From the NCBI GenBank assembly GCA_907165065.1, contig OU015530.1, positions 52,178,465-52,242,464 on the forward strand: DNA of 64,000 nucleotides, in the 5' to 3' direction. Origin of the DNA: Caprimulgus europaeus (lineage: Eukaryota > Chordata > Aves > Caprimulgiformes > Caprimulgidae). Below are positions 52,501-59,149 of the stretch, in pieces. Both the position numbers and the translations under genes were made by a program. Each line of letters begins with the position of its first letter. The stretch's first letter is position 1. Under the pieces are notes generated by a model. That model saw only the letters and a program-made list of their open reading frames with translations, did not search any database and was not told the origin of the DNA.

Positions 52501-55500
52501 CAACAGTGTGTTACATCCACAAAAAAAACCCCTCTGAAAAGACAGATATGAAGTAAGTGAAAATAGGAAAATACTTTAAGAAAGTCCTGTAAACAAACAT
52601 AAAATAACCTCTGTAAAGACAACACTGTCTCTGACAGCTAAGATAGTAACTAACTAACAGTTCTTACTGCCAGAACACCTGTGGTGCCAGGCTGCCACAA
52701 ACAGCCTGTATTATCATTATTACAGATATGCCTGAGAAACTCGCAGCACAAGCTCTTCACAAAAACGTGGAAAGGCACTTTTGAAATGAAGGAGGATGTG
52801 ATGAAGGAATGGGAATGAAGAAAGAAGGGATGAAGGAAGAAATATCAAACAGAAAAAAATGTATTATGTCTGCTCAATTTACCCAAGAGCACCAGCAGCC
52901 ACTATAGGAATAAAGCACATTAAAGCCATGGCTTTTTTTGAGAGTCTTGCACTTTCTAGGACTGAAGCCTGTGATGATAAACAACAATTAATTAACCCAG
53001 GCTCCTTAGACCCAGAACAGCAATTACAATAACATCTGTTCACAAGTCTGACAAGTAAAGAGCAGAGGTAACATTTGGCTAAAGCAACAACTTTTGCATC
53101 AGAAATACAGTAAGAGGGGAAAAAGTAACATATTGTGAGGTTCTATCTTTAATAGCCCAGCAACAACAACAACCAGCACCCTAAGCTTCAAGTGTTAAGA
53201 TTAAGTCCAGTTCACTTCTCCTAGAAATCAAGTATTTAACTCTAAGCTCATCAGTAAGACTTTGCTGAAGTAATTTTTCTTTTGCCATAAGTGGAGTAAC
53301 TTCAATAAAATACACTCAGAATAGAAGTATTCCTCAGTGTCTACACATACACACACTGAAAAGGAGAGAGGTATTTTAAGACATCTTTGTTTCGCACACC
53401 CACCTACCAGCGTTCTGATGTCCCACAGCTAAATGCCAGTTAATAAAACTAGTCATGAAGTTTAATGTTACTTAAAACAGCAACACCAAAAAGGCCTGGT
53501 AGACCTAAGAAACTAAAAATAGCATGCCCTTCTCCACAAAAAGACTGACAGCAATGTGTAAACTGATCACGAGGAAAATCTCGTGCAAAGGAAATGTAGA
53601 TGTAATGCAGCAAAACTGAAGTAGGACAAGTCATTTGCAAATACTCATGGAGAAGATGACAGCAAATTATTACCACTGTCTGCAACATTTATGAATGAAG
53701 AGTGAACAGTTTATGACAAAGTTCACGCCAGCTATCTGACAGAGCAGTGTTATCCTGTCCTGCCATGACAATATGTTTCTTGCTGAAGGTCTGTACCTAT
53801 TTTCTATATGTTTGTTGGTTGGGTTTTTTCAACAACTTACAGCATTTTGCAGGTCTGAGGCCTATAGCTGCAAACAACAGTAAATTAAACCAGGCTCCTT
53901 ATGCACAAAACAAGAATAACAAAAAGAGTCTTTCACAAACTTCTTAAATCCCCTTACATGAAAAGAAGAGGGATTAGTGCCTGGACAAAGCACCTCATTC
54001 AGCACCGAAGATGTAAGTAGAAAAGTGTATTTTATACAAGTAATATTCCACAGGGCATGGCATGTCTGCATATACCTTTCCTTTCCTCTATGCTCTTCCA
54101 AGTTTTTCACCTGAAAGCCCTTTCATTAATAATTTGAATGAATTGTTTGAAGCTTGTAACCCAAAGTAGATTCATTCTAACAATAAGAAGGTTTGCAGCC
54201 CACACAGAGGAAAATTCCAGAGATTGAATATTAATGAATCAAGCTACTTCTTCTGGCTGCTTTAGTTCAGACTCTTATTTCTTCTTGAATTCTGCAAAAT
54301 ATCTTATTTCAAATTCAATAATCCCATTGCTGAAAAGTCCTCTCCATTTCTGTGCCCTGCAGTGAAGCCAAGCAGAAGTCCACCAGCAGAGACATCACAT
54401 TATTTCATATGAATTAAGATCATTTGGAGGCACAGAAATGCAAAGCCACATCATTTGGGGACTATCCGAAACCCTCCTAAAGAAACTGATACACACACAA
54501 ACTCTATCATTTTTTTTCCCATACAAGCACTAAACAGAATTTAGAAATTCTACTTAAATTATTATTTTTCTCTGAAAGGACAAAATAAACTGTTTCCTGT
54601 CCTTATTTATCTGGTACAACTGTTGGTCAGCAATACCTACTGCTAGTGCAACACTGGAATCACTCCACAAACTGAGAGTGAAGGAGGTCTCCTGCAAGAG
54701 ACAGACATTGCATTTATGTATTCTCTGGATTTTGTAGTTTATACTGTAGCCTTTTTAAAGGATCCATCTAGAGCTGTCGACTCCTGTAACCCCACAGAGC
54801 TGATTTCTGGTAAGATAAGGTAGAAACAGAAACAGGACAAGAGACTTCCAAAAATTTTGTGACAGTTGAATAAACACATATTTCAAAATATGAAACCTTT
54901 CTTCAGGAGAAAGTAGAGTGACACCACATTATTGGTAAGTGCTTCCTCTGGTTATCTAGGGGATTGGTTTGTCTGTTTGGTTGGTTTTTGAGTTTGTTTT
55001 AAGATGGCTCAGTTTTGGAAGTTTTAAAGGTAACTTTCCAAGCATTAAATAAATGAAAATAGTTCTGCAAATTCCCTGCACAGTACAAGTCTATTATTGC
55101 AATAAATTGATGCAATCAATGACACTGAAGCACAGCCTGGCAAGTGAAGTTATTGGCTGAATAGTTACTCATGGACTGGTGTCTCCTCTCCTCAGAGCTG
55201 TCCATAACAGGAAAGCACAGGAAAGACATGGACCTGCTGGAGTGGGTCTAGAGTGGGCCACAAAAAATGATCAGAGGGGTGGAACACCTCTCCTGTGAGG
55301 ATAGGCTGAGAGAGTTGGGGTTGCCTAAAGAAAAGAAAGCTCCAGGGAGACCTTATTGTGACCTTTCAGTACCTAAAGGGGGGCTATAAGAAAGATAGGG
55401 ACAGACTTTTTAGCAGGGCCTGTTGCAACAGGACAAGGGGTGTTGGTTTTAAACTAAGAGAGGAGATTCAGACTAGATACGAGGAAGACATTTTTTATGA

Positions 55501-56768
55501 TAAGGATGATGAAACACTGGCACAGGTTGCCCAAAGAGGCAGTAGATGTCCCATCCCTAGAAACATTCAAGGTCAGGTTGGACTGGGCTCTGAGCAACCT
55601 GATCTAGTTGAAGATGACCCTGCTCACTGCAGAGGTGTTGTATTAGGTGACCTTTAAAGGTCCCTTCTAACCCAAACTATTGTATGATGCTGTGGTAAGT
55701 GTTGGGCAAAAGGAAAGACATTAGTAAGAGCACCCCACATCCTCAGTATCCCCTTCATTACAGCCCCCTCTGACACCTCCCACCCCTGAGGCACAGCAGA
55801 ACTAGTCTATTGGATAATGAATGGTCTTCTGTAGCCACAGACAGGTAGGAAAGACCTGCTCCTGAAACACCTCCTGAGCACAGCCTCTGCAATTTACATT
55901 CATTTTAATCCTGAAAGACTGGAGTTTCAAAACATGTTGTTTGGCTAAATGTAGAATGAATCTCACACTGATTGACAAAGGTGAAGAAGAGATGTCCTAA
56001 TGCCCACGAAACACCAGTAGCATAAGACAGCCAGCTCCCATCTCACTGCTGCCTGGAGGTAACGCCTGGAGAGGTTTACGGAGATGCCATCCAGAAGCTG
56101 AGCCAGACGCAATCCCGCAAGGCCACCGCGGTCCCGGAGCCGTGCAGGACAGAGACACCGCAGCCCAGCACACACCTCACCTGCCTCTGAGCCACCTCAG
56201 GGCCGGCCCACAGCTCCCAGGCAAAGCGAGCCTGGGTCCCCTCTCTCCAGGCAGTCATTTGACTTAAGCCATCCCCAATTTTAGCATCTTAATTATGCAA
56301 TAGTTGAAAGTCAGAGAACATGAATGAACAAAGATTGGACCTATGAGGAGGAAAGGGCACATGGCAACACAGCATTCCTGGAGGCACACAGCCTGTCCGG
56401 GGCACATGGCTGGGGACTGCCCCGCTCCCGGCTCCCCACGGGGAGGACGGGCTGGAGGAGGAGGGTACTCGGTGGAGGGCGGTGGGCAGCGGCAGCAGCA
56501 GCCGCCCCAGCGGTAGAGAGACCCGGAGAAAAGGGAGACCCTCCGCACCAGGGGCAACCGGGACCCACGGGAGGAGTCCAGACCCCTGGGAGGTGAAAGG
56601 ACGCCCCGCTGAGGGCTCTCGCCGGCAGTGGGAGGCGGCTGAGGGGCGCCCGCACGGCGGAGACACCCCCCCGCTCCCCAGAAAGGGGACTAGCAGCGGC
56701 AGTCCCCCCACTTCCCGCACTCACCCGGTGCCTCCGTCTATCACGCAGGGGGGCAGGTAGCTCGCCAT
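30825..56768 (-). CDS. ACTR3B: ACTR3B, actin-related protein 3B (Arp2/3 complex subunit), 12 coding exons
   Basis: This gene encodes an Arp3-type actin-related protein. Arp3 pairs with Arp2 in the Arp2/3 complex, which nucleates branched actin filaments in the cytoplasm when activated by WASP/WAVE proteins. Joining the 12 exons gives 418 codons plus TAA, the full length of the family, with no internal stop. Visible landmarks are phosphate loop 1 ([13 protein letters not shown], residues 11-23), phosphate loop 2 (DSGDGVTH, from residue 169), the nucleotide-site segment [12 protein letters not shown] (321-332) and the C-terminus [30 protein letters not shown] and [19 protein letters not shown] match ACTR3B rather than ACTR3 as I recall the human proteins. 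Introns are phase 2 after exon 1, phase 1 after exon 2 and phase 0 after the rest. The ATG has a good Kozak context (A at -3, G at +4). Residue 12 is Gly where I recall Cys in the human proteins. Confidence 0.97.
31481..31520. repeat. (TA)20 microsatellite in ACTR3B intron 11
   Basis: A 40-bp pure TA tract. It begins 23 nt downstream of the exon 11 splice donor on the transcribed strand. Confidence 0.95.
31544..31627 (-). CDS. ACTR3B: ACTR3B coding exon 11 (residues 360-387)
   Basis: 84 bases (28 codons), acceptor TTCTTAG and donor GTAAGT. It encodes [19 protein letters not shown] then [15 protein letters not shown] is the ACTR3B form; I recall PIDVQV in ACTR3. A (TA)20 tract begins 23 nt inside the following intron. 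Confidence 0.96.
32070..32195 (-). CDS. ACTR3B: ACTR3B coding exon 10 (residues 318-359)
   Basis: 126 bases (42 codons), acceptor CTGCACAG and donor GTAAGT. It encodes [19 protein letters not shown], then [19 protein letters not shown] and GRIK. The LSGGSTMF motif contacts the nucleotide. RVVDARLRL distinguishes ACTR3B from the RTVDARLKL of ACTR3. Confidence 0.97.
32196..34764. other. ACTR3B intron 9, exon-10-proximal part
   Basis: Intronic sequence with no recognised repeat apart from a C13 homopolymer at about 34136-34148 flanked by A-rich DNA. Open frames here are short and unrecognised. Confidence 0.7.
34765..34940 (-). mobile_element. CR1 LINE 3' end in ACTR3B intron 9 (sense to the gene)
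   Basis: On the plus strand it starts AGAATCATAGAATTGTTTGG, the complement of a CR1 terminus, and contains CATCAGCAGGGACACCTTCC. It pairs as an inverted repeat with the CR1 at 35211-35566. Confidence 0.93.
35211..35566 (+). mobile_element. CR1 LINE 3' fragment in ACTR3B intron 9 (antisense to the gene)
   Basis: GACCTTCCAGTACCTGAAGG, CACTGGAACAGGTTGCCCAA, GGAAGGTGTCCCTGCTGATG and CATTCTGTGATTCATTCTAT. It is of the same subfamily as the inverted copy at 34765-34940. Confidence 0.93.
36609..37337. repeat. 18-bp GC-rich minisatellite split by LTR copy 4
   Basis: The left remnant is 36609-36623 (GCAGTCTGACGCCAC). After the LTR, units lie at 37284-37301 (GCAGCCTGATGCCGCACA), 37302-37319 (GCAGCTCGACGCCGCACA) and 37320-37337 (GCGGTCTGACAGCGCCAT). 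So there were about four units before the insertion. Confidence 0.8.
36624..37277 (+). mobile_element. Solo LTR, avian ERVL-like ~650 bp family (copy 4), in ACTR3B intron 9
   Basis: It runs TGTCCTGGTTTTCAGCTGAA to GTGAAACTATCACA and is flanked by a perfect 5-bp target duplication, GCCAC (36619-36623 and 37278-37282). It is a complete solo LTR. It is antisense to ACTR3B and interrupts an 18-bp minisatellite. It is comparable in divergence to copies 1 and 2. Confidence 0.9.
37338..38394. other. ACTR3B intron 9, middle part
   Basis: No recognised repeat or exon. Overlapping frames at 37412-37736 on both strands look like chance. Confidence 0.6.
38395..39172 (+). mobile_element. CR1 LINE 3' fragment, ~780 bp, in ACTR3B intron 9
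   Basis: This is the longest CR1 piece in the window. It contains GACATGGATGTCCTGGTGG, TCTACTCTGCCCTGGTGAGG, CTCTGGAGATGTTCAAAACC and GGGGGGTTGGACTGGATGAT, and ends ATGATTCTGTGATT. It is 5'-truncated and antisense to ACTR3B. The subfamily is that of the 23.6 kb copy. Confidence 0.93.
39319..39918 (+). repeat. Duplicated segment, copy B, in ACTR3B intron 9
   Basis: Direct-repeat partner of 24887-25475, 14.4 kb away. Relative to copy A it has the 27-bp block 39336-39362 inverted. It also has an extra ~22 bp near 39615-39637 that looks like a local duplication of a CACATGATTGC motif. It ends about 190 bp before exon 9. Confidence 0.9.
40112..40204 (-). CDS. ACTR3B: ACTR3B coding exon 9 (residues 287-317)
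   Basis: 93 bases (31 codons), acceptor ATTGTAG and donor GTACAG. It encodes [19 protein letters not shown] followed by [22 protein letters not shown] is the ACTR3B form. The duplicated segment described separately ends about 190 bp into intron 9 on the downstream side. Confidence 0.96.
40205..42850. other. ACTR3B intron 8
   Basis: 2.6 kb intron. It contains an A18-A20 tract at about 40856-40874 and an AT-rich patch at 40940-40985. A weak MIR-like antisense stretch (CCAAGATCACACGGGTAAAC near 41902) is too short to call. Confidence 0.75.
42851..43024 (-). CDS. ACTR3B: ACTR3B coding exon 8 (residues 229-286)
   Basis: 174 bases (58 codons), acceptor CTAACAG and donor GTAAGA. It encodes [39 protein letters not shown] and [19 protein letters not shown]. 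This is the most paralogue-diagnostic exon: [18 protein letters not shown] and DPRKW are ACTR3B-type. KTK replaces the QKK that I recall in the human protein. Confidence 0.97.
43629..43772 (-). CDS. ACTR3B: ACTR3B coding exon 7 (residues 181-228)
   Basis: 144 bases (48 codons), acceptor CTACATAG and donor GTATGC. It encodes [40 protein letters not shown] and LETAKAIK. The RERE sequence and AKAIK are ACTR3B-like; I recall RDRE and AKAVK in ACTR3. Confidence 0.96.
43773..45080. other. ACTR3B intron 6
   Basis: 1.3 kb AT-rich intron with no recognised repeat. The plus-strand frame at 44230-44535 is antisense and has no recognisable domain. Confidence 0.75.
45081..45188 (-). CDS. ACTR3B: ACTR3B coding exon 6 (residues 145-180)
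   Basis: 108 bases (36 codons), acceptor CATGTAG and donor GTATGT. It encodes [20 protein letters not shown] and [21 protein letters not shown] (169-173) is phosphate loop 2, with the Asp corresponding to the actin nucleotide-site Asp154. The Ile in TGIVID is the ACTR3B form. Confidence 0.96.
45344..45439 (-). CDS. ACTR3B: ACTR3B coding exon 5 (residues 113-144)
   Basis: 96 bases (32 codons), acceptor TGTACAG and donor GTGAAC. It encodes [18 protein letters not shown] and [14 protein letters not shown], the equivalent of actin [20 protein letters not shown]. It has Ile where I recall Val in human FNVPGLY, a conservative change. Confidence 0.96.
45712..45730 (-). other. Predicted G-quadruplex on the ACTR3B sense strand, intron 4
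   Basis: The minus strand reads GGGGAGGGGAGGGGAGGGG: four G4 runs with single-A loops, followed by further G runs to about 45700. This fits a stable parallel quadruplex by the usual pattern rule. It lies in a 412-nt intron. Confidence 0.85.
45852..45962 (-). CDS. ACTR3B: ACTR3B coding exon 4 (residues 76-112)
   Basis: 111 bases (37 codons) between TTTCAG and GTGAGT. It encodes [17 protein letters not shown] followed by [20 protein letters not shown], the conserved actin-fold stretch corresponding to the actin IVTNWDDMEKIW region. Confidence 0.96.
45963..46956. other. ACTR3B intron 3
   Basis: About 1.0 kb, AT-rich, with no recognised repeat. The 160-codon plus-strand frame (45948-46430) is antisense, starts inside exon 4 DNA and has no recognisable domain. 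Confidence 0.75.
46957..47081 (-). CDS. ACTR3B: ACTR3B coding exon 3 (residues 34-75)
   Basis: 125 bases, acceptor TTTTAAG and donor GTAAGC. It encodes [34 protein letters not shown] and DKPTYATK, matching the Arp3 insert and the YATKWPIRHG junction. The exon restores phase 0. Confidence 0.96.
47082..48876. other. ACTR3B intron 2
   Basis: About 1.8 kb with no recognised repeat and no exon-like island. Confidence 0.75.
48877..48932 (-). CDS. ACTR3B: ACTR3B coding exon 2 (residues 15-33)
   Basis: 56 bases between a TTTTTCTAG acceptor and a GTGAGT donor encode [19 protein letters not shown] and one base of Cys34. It completes phosphate loop 1. Intron 1 upstream is about 7.8 kb. Confidence 0.96.
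48933..56724. other. ACTR3B intron 1
   Basis: About 7.8 kb, the usual long first intron. It holds a (TA)n tract near 50817-50837, one CR1 (55219-55694) and the gene-side part of the CpG island. The 143-codon minus-strand frame at 49126-49557 has no recognisable domain. Confidence 0.75.
55219..55694 (+). mobile_element. CR1 LINE 3' fragment in ACTR3B intron 1 (antisense to the gene)
   Basis: GACATGGACCTGCTGGAGTG, GACCTTTCAGTACCTAAAGG, GGCACAGGTTGCCCAAAGAG and AAAGGTCCCTTCTAACCCAA. The 3' end lacks a clean terminal repeat. It is more decayed than the copies in intron 9. Confidence 0.88.
56725..56768 (-). CDS. ACTR3B: ACTR3B coding exon 1 (residues 1-14 and two bases of codon 15)
   Basis: 44 coding bases read [14 protein letters not shown] and stop two bases into the next Gly codon, at a GTGAGT donor. 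The exon encodes the first beta strand and the start of phosphate loop 1. It sits inside the CpG island. The start is chosen because the downstream frame and the family N-terminus (MA-x-x-LP-x-C-V) agree; an in-frame TAG lies 24 nt upstream. Confidence 0.95.
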
Positions 56769-56909
56769 GCTGGGGAGCCGGCACTGCGGGCCCTACGCCA
56801 CCATCCAGGCGGCCGCCGGCTCCCCCGGCCGGGCCCGGCGCGGCCTCACTGCATCGGCGGCGGAGGGGCGGCGGGCACCATGCAGCCGCCTGTCAGCGCC
56901 GCCCCCGGG

Positions 56910-56919
56910 GCGCATGCGC
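56910..56919. promoter_or_regulatory. NRF1-type site in the ACTR3B promoter
   Basis: The palindrome GCGCATGCGC matches the core of the NRF1 consensus. It lies about 140 bp upstream of the ATG within the CpG island, a usual position for this factor. Confidence 0.65.
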
Positions 56920-56932
56920 CGCCCGCCGCCGC

Positions 56933-56938
56933 CACGTG
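56933..56938. promoter_or_regulatory. E-box (CACGTG) in the ACTR3B promoter
   Basis: CACGTG followed by AC (CCACGTGAC) is a USF/MYC/TFE-type E-box. It lies 13 bp beyond the NRF1-type site, about 165 bp upstream of the ATG. Confidence 0.5.
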
Positions 56939-56976
56939 ACGCGGACTCAGCTGCCGTCCGCCTCCGCCGCTCTGGG

Positions 56977-56989
56977 GCCGCCATCTTGG
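56977..56989 (+). promoter_or_regulatory. YY1-type site in the ACTR3B promoter
   Basis: GCCGCCATCTTGG (minus strand: CCAAGATGGCGGC) is a full YY1 motif, about 210 bp upstream of the ACTR3B ATG. YY1 sites sit close to or just inside transcription starts. This one directly abuts GTGAGG on the plus strand, a possible splice donor of a divergent transcript. Confidence 0.6.
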
Positions 56990-57060
56990 GTGAGGGTGGC
57001 GGGGGGCTGCAGGCGGCAGTGGCTGGCTGACTTGGGCTCAGGAGGCGCGGGGGGTAACTC

Positions 57061-58885
57061 GTCAGGGGCCGTGGGTGTCAACAGGGTCGCAGTCTTGTTC
57101 TGGGCTTGGTGCCGTACTCACCTTCCAGCTGTCGGAGGGGTGCTCCTTCAGCCAGGACAGTGCCTCACACCTGGCAGCCAGGGCTGGCCCCAGCAAGGCC
57201 ACACAGGCCAAGGTGCTTTTCATCGTCTTAAAAACTATTTTCAAGCCACGTACAACCACAATGGGTACAGCGTGTATGGGCGGGGGGGAAGAAAGGGTTC
57301 ACCACCCCCCAGCAAACACTGCTGCCGTTCAGAGCAAGACTTGCCTCGCAGGTCACATTTCAGTGAAGGTGGGGTTTGCCCCAGGAAAAAACACCAACAT
57401 TGAACCAGTCAGTTGGAAAAAAAACCACAAAGATGAGTTTGGGTGCAGGTGGCCACGCTACAGCCCACAAATCCTCCAGGTTGGTGTAAACAGGCCCAGA
57501 AAACAACATCTTAATACACTTAAAGCACTTGGAGGAAAAAAAACAAAAAATAAGTTGCAACAAACATCACCTGCAAAGTTGTTGATGCCTAATTTACATA
57601 CAGGATAATGATACCTCATGTGTGACTCAGCTCTGGTCATACTGCGAGTGCGTGGTAATGCCAGAAATAGACCCTGCAGATGCCCGGGCCCGAGCAGGAA
57701 CCACGAGAACAAGTGTGATTCCCTTGAGGGTGCGGTTTTCTGTCGCCCTCTCCCAGCCCCGCATCGCTACACTGGTTAAGACCAAGAGCTTGTGCAAGAG
57801 AATTAATGAGATGTCCTCTGGTCCTCAGACCCAGCGTTGCTGTGATGGATATAGACTCTGCATATGCCCCGGGGGGGTTGTTCAGGCGTTTACCACAAAC
57901 TGAGCACACTTGCTCAACATATTTGTTCTCTCTGTTCCCCTCGGAGATTTTGGAAGATCCAGAGTGTGGTGGAAGGCAGCCCAATTTGGTTGTTGGAAGG
58001 GCTCCCTTATCGGTGGGTTGAAACAGCAAACACTCAGGCTCTAATAAGTAGGCTCCAGAACTGGGGATTGAAGCTCGATAGAAATCATCTGCCCCCCTCT
58101 TCAGGCCAGTCAAATCAAAACAGCACATGAGAGGCACTGCTTTAGTATCCAACAGATAAAAGAAAGAATATGCTTTGACTTTCCTGGCCAGAATTTCCCC
58201 TCTCCCATGCTGTTGCACAATATGCTGTGCTGGGCTCAGAGAATATCTGCTCATATGCTACATGGGCACATTACTGTGAACTTTCTTATGATTCTCAACT
58301 TTCCTTTTTTTTTTTTGTCTTCTTTTAAGAAGTCACTAGTTGTTACAGCAGAGGAGAACATCTCATCTGGAAACACAGGTATTGCCATAGCTGATATGCA
58401 GCCTACAGGCTTTATGTAGACATTCAGTTTGCAAACAGCTGCAGAGGTTTGAAATGTTGGTGCCCTGCCCTTCTCAAGCTGTTTATCAGGGTCCCTCGGG
58501 CATTGATTACTACCCCTGAAGCTCTCCCAGCTGTTTGTGTGAGTGCTCCCTAACCCACTTCAAGCAGAATCAGCTGAGGTAGTTCAAACAGTTTAAATAA
58601 GAACTATGCGCTAACTCAGTCAATTGTGCCTGAACTGGGTTAGGGAGCATTCAAATGAGTTGCTTTGTTAGCAAAAGTGAGGGGAGAGGTAAAGCACAGT
58701 AACATCTTAAGCTATTCCAGATGGATCCAGAAGAGAACATCTGTCCATAGTCTAGGTAACATAGAGAAAAGTCCATGGAAAACCTGGAACAAAAATTGTG
58801 CCATGAAACATGTATCAGCTGATGGTCTTACAGCAGTGAGAAATGTGAAAATGTTCATTCATCCTGGTAATATTCAATGATACAA
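57061..58885. other. Upstream intergenic DNA, no gene seen
   Basis: This is the promoter-side flank. There are several overlapping frames on both strands (up to 205 codons at 57637-58254, minus) without a recognisable domain. I found no XRCC2 exon, the head-to-head neighbour I recall from the human locus. Confidence 0.5.
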
Positions 58886-59149
58886 CCAGGGGAAATGGCA
58901 GGAAGATGTGCCAGGGGAGGTTTAGGTTGGCCATTAGGAAAAGGTTCTTCACTCAGAAGGCGGTGGAGCACTGGAATGGGCTTCCCAGGGAGGTGATCAT
59001 GGCACCAAGCCTGACAGTATTCAAGAAGCATTTGGCCAAGGCCCTCAGACACATGGTCTGAATCTTGGGATTGTCCTATGCAGGGACAGGAGTTGGACTC
59101 AATGATCCTTGTGTGTCCCTTCCAACTCACAACATTCTATGATTCTACA
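58886..59149 (+). mobile_element. CR1 LINE 3' fragment upstream of ACTR3B
   Basis: GGAGGTTTAGGTTGGCCATT, GGAAAAGGTTCTTCACTCAG, CAGGAGTTGGACTCAATGAT and CTATGATTCT. It belongs to a subfamily distinct from the intron 9 copies. Confidence 0.9.

Larger units (their letters stand above)
56793..56984 (-). other. Possible upstream open reading frame of ACTR3B (63 codons)
   Basis: An ATG overlapping the YY1 site opens a 63-codon Arg/Ala-rich frame. It ends at a TAG 24 nt before the ACTR3B start and is in the same frame. If transcription starts upstream of 56984 this would be an uORF; from a start nearer the gene it is only promoter DNA. A much shorter ATG-GTG-GCG-TAG uORF sits at its end. The composition is that of GC-rich noncoding DNA, so I do not infer a protein. 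Confidence 0.25.
56380..57060. promoter_or_regulatory. CpG island promoter of ACTR3B
   Basis: The stretch is strongly GC- and CpG-rich against an AT-rich background. It covers exon 1 and its upstream flank, typical of a housekeeping, TATA-less, often bidirectional promoter. No TATA box is seen. The transcription start cannot be fixed from sequence, but it should lie between about 56800 and 57000 on the minus strand. Confidence 0.8.

Noticed and set aside
56289-57403. Cluster of long frames on both strands around the ACTR3B promoter
   Set aside because: GC-rich DNA has few stop codons, so long chance frames are expected. Only exon 1 of ACTR3B has support.
57637-58254. 205-codon minus-strand open frame upstream of ACTR3B
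   Set aside because: It has no recognisable domain, overlapping frames exist on the other strand, there is no splice or promoter context, and the composition is that of ordinary DNA. Chance is the best explanation.
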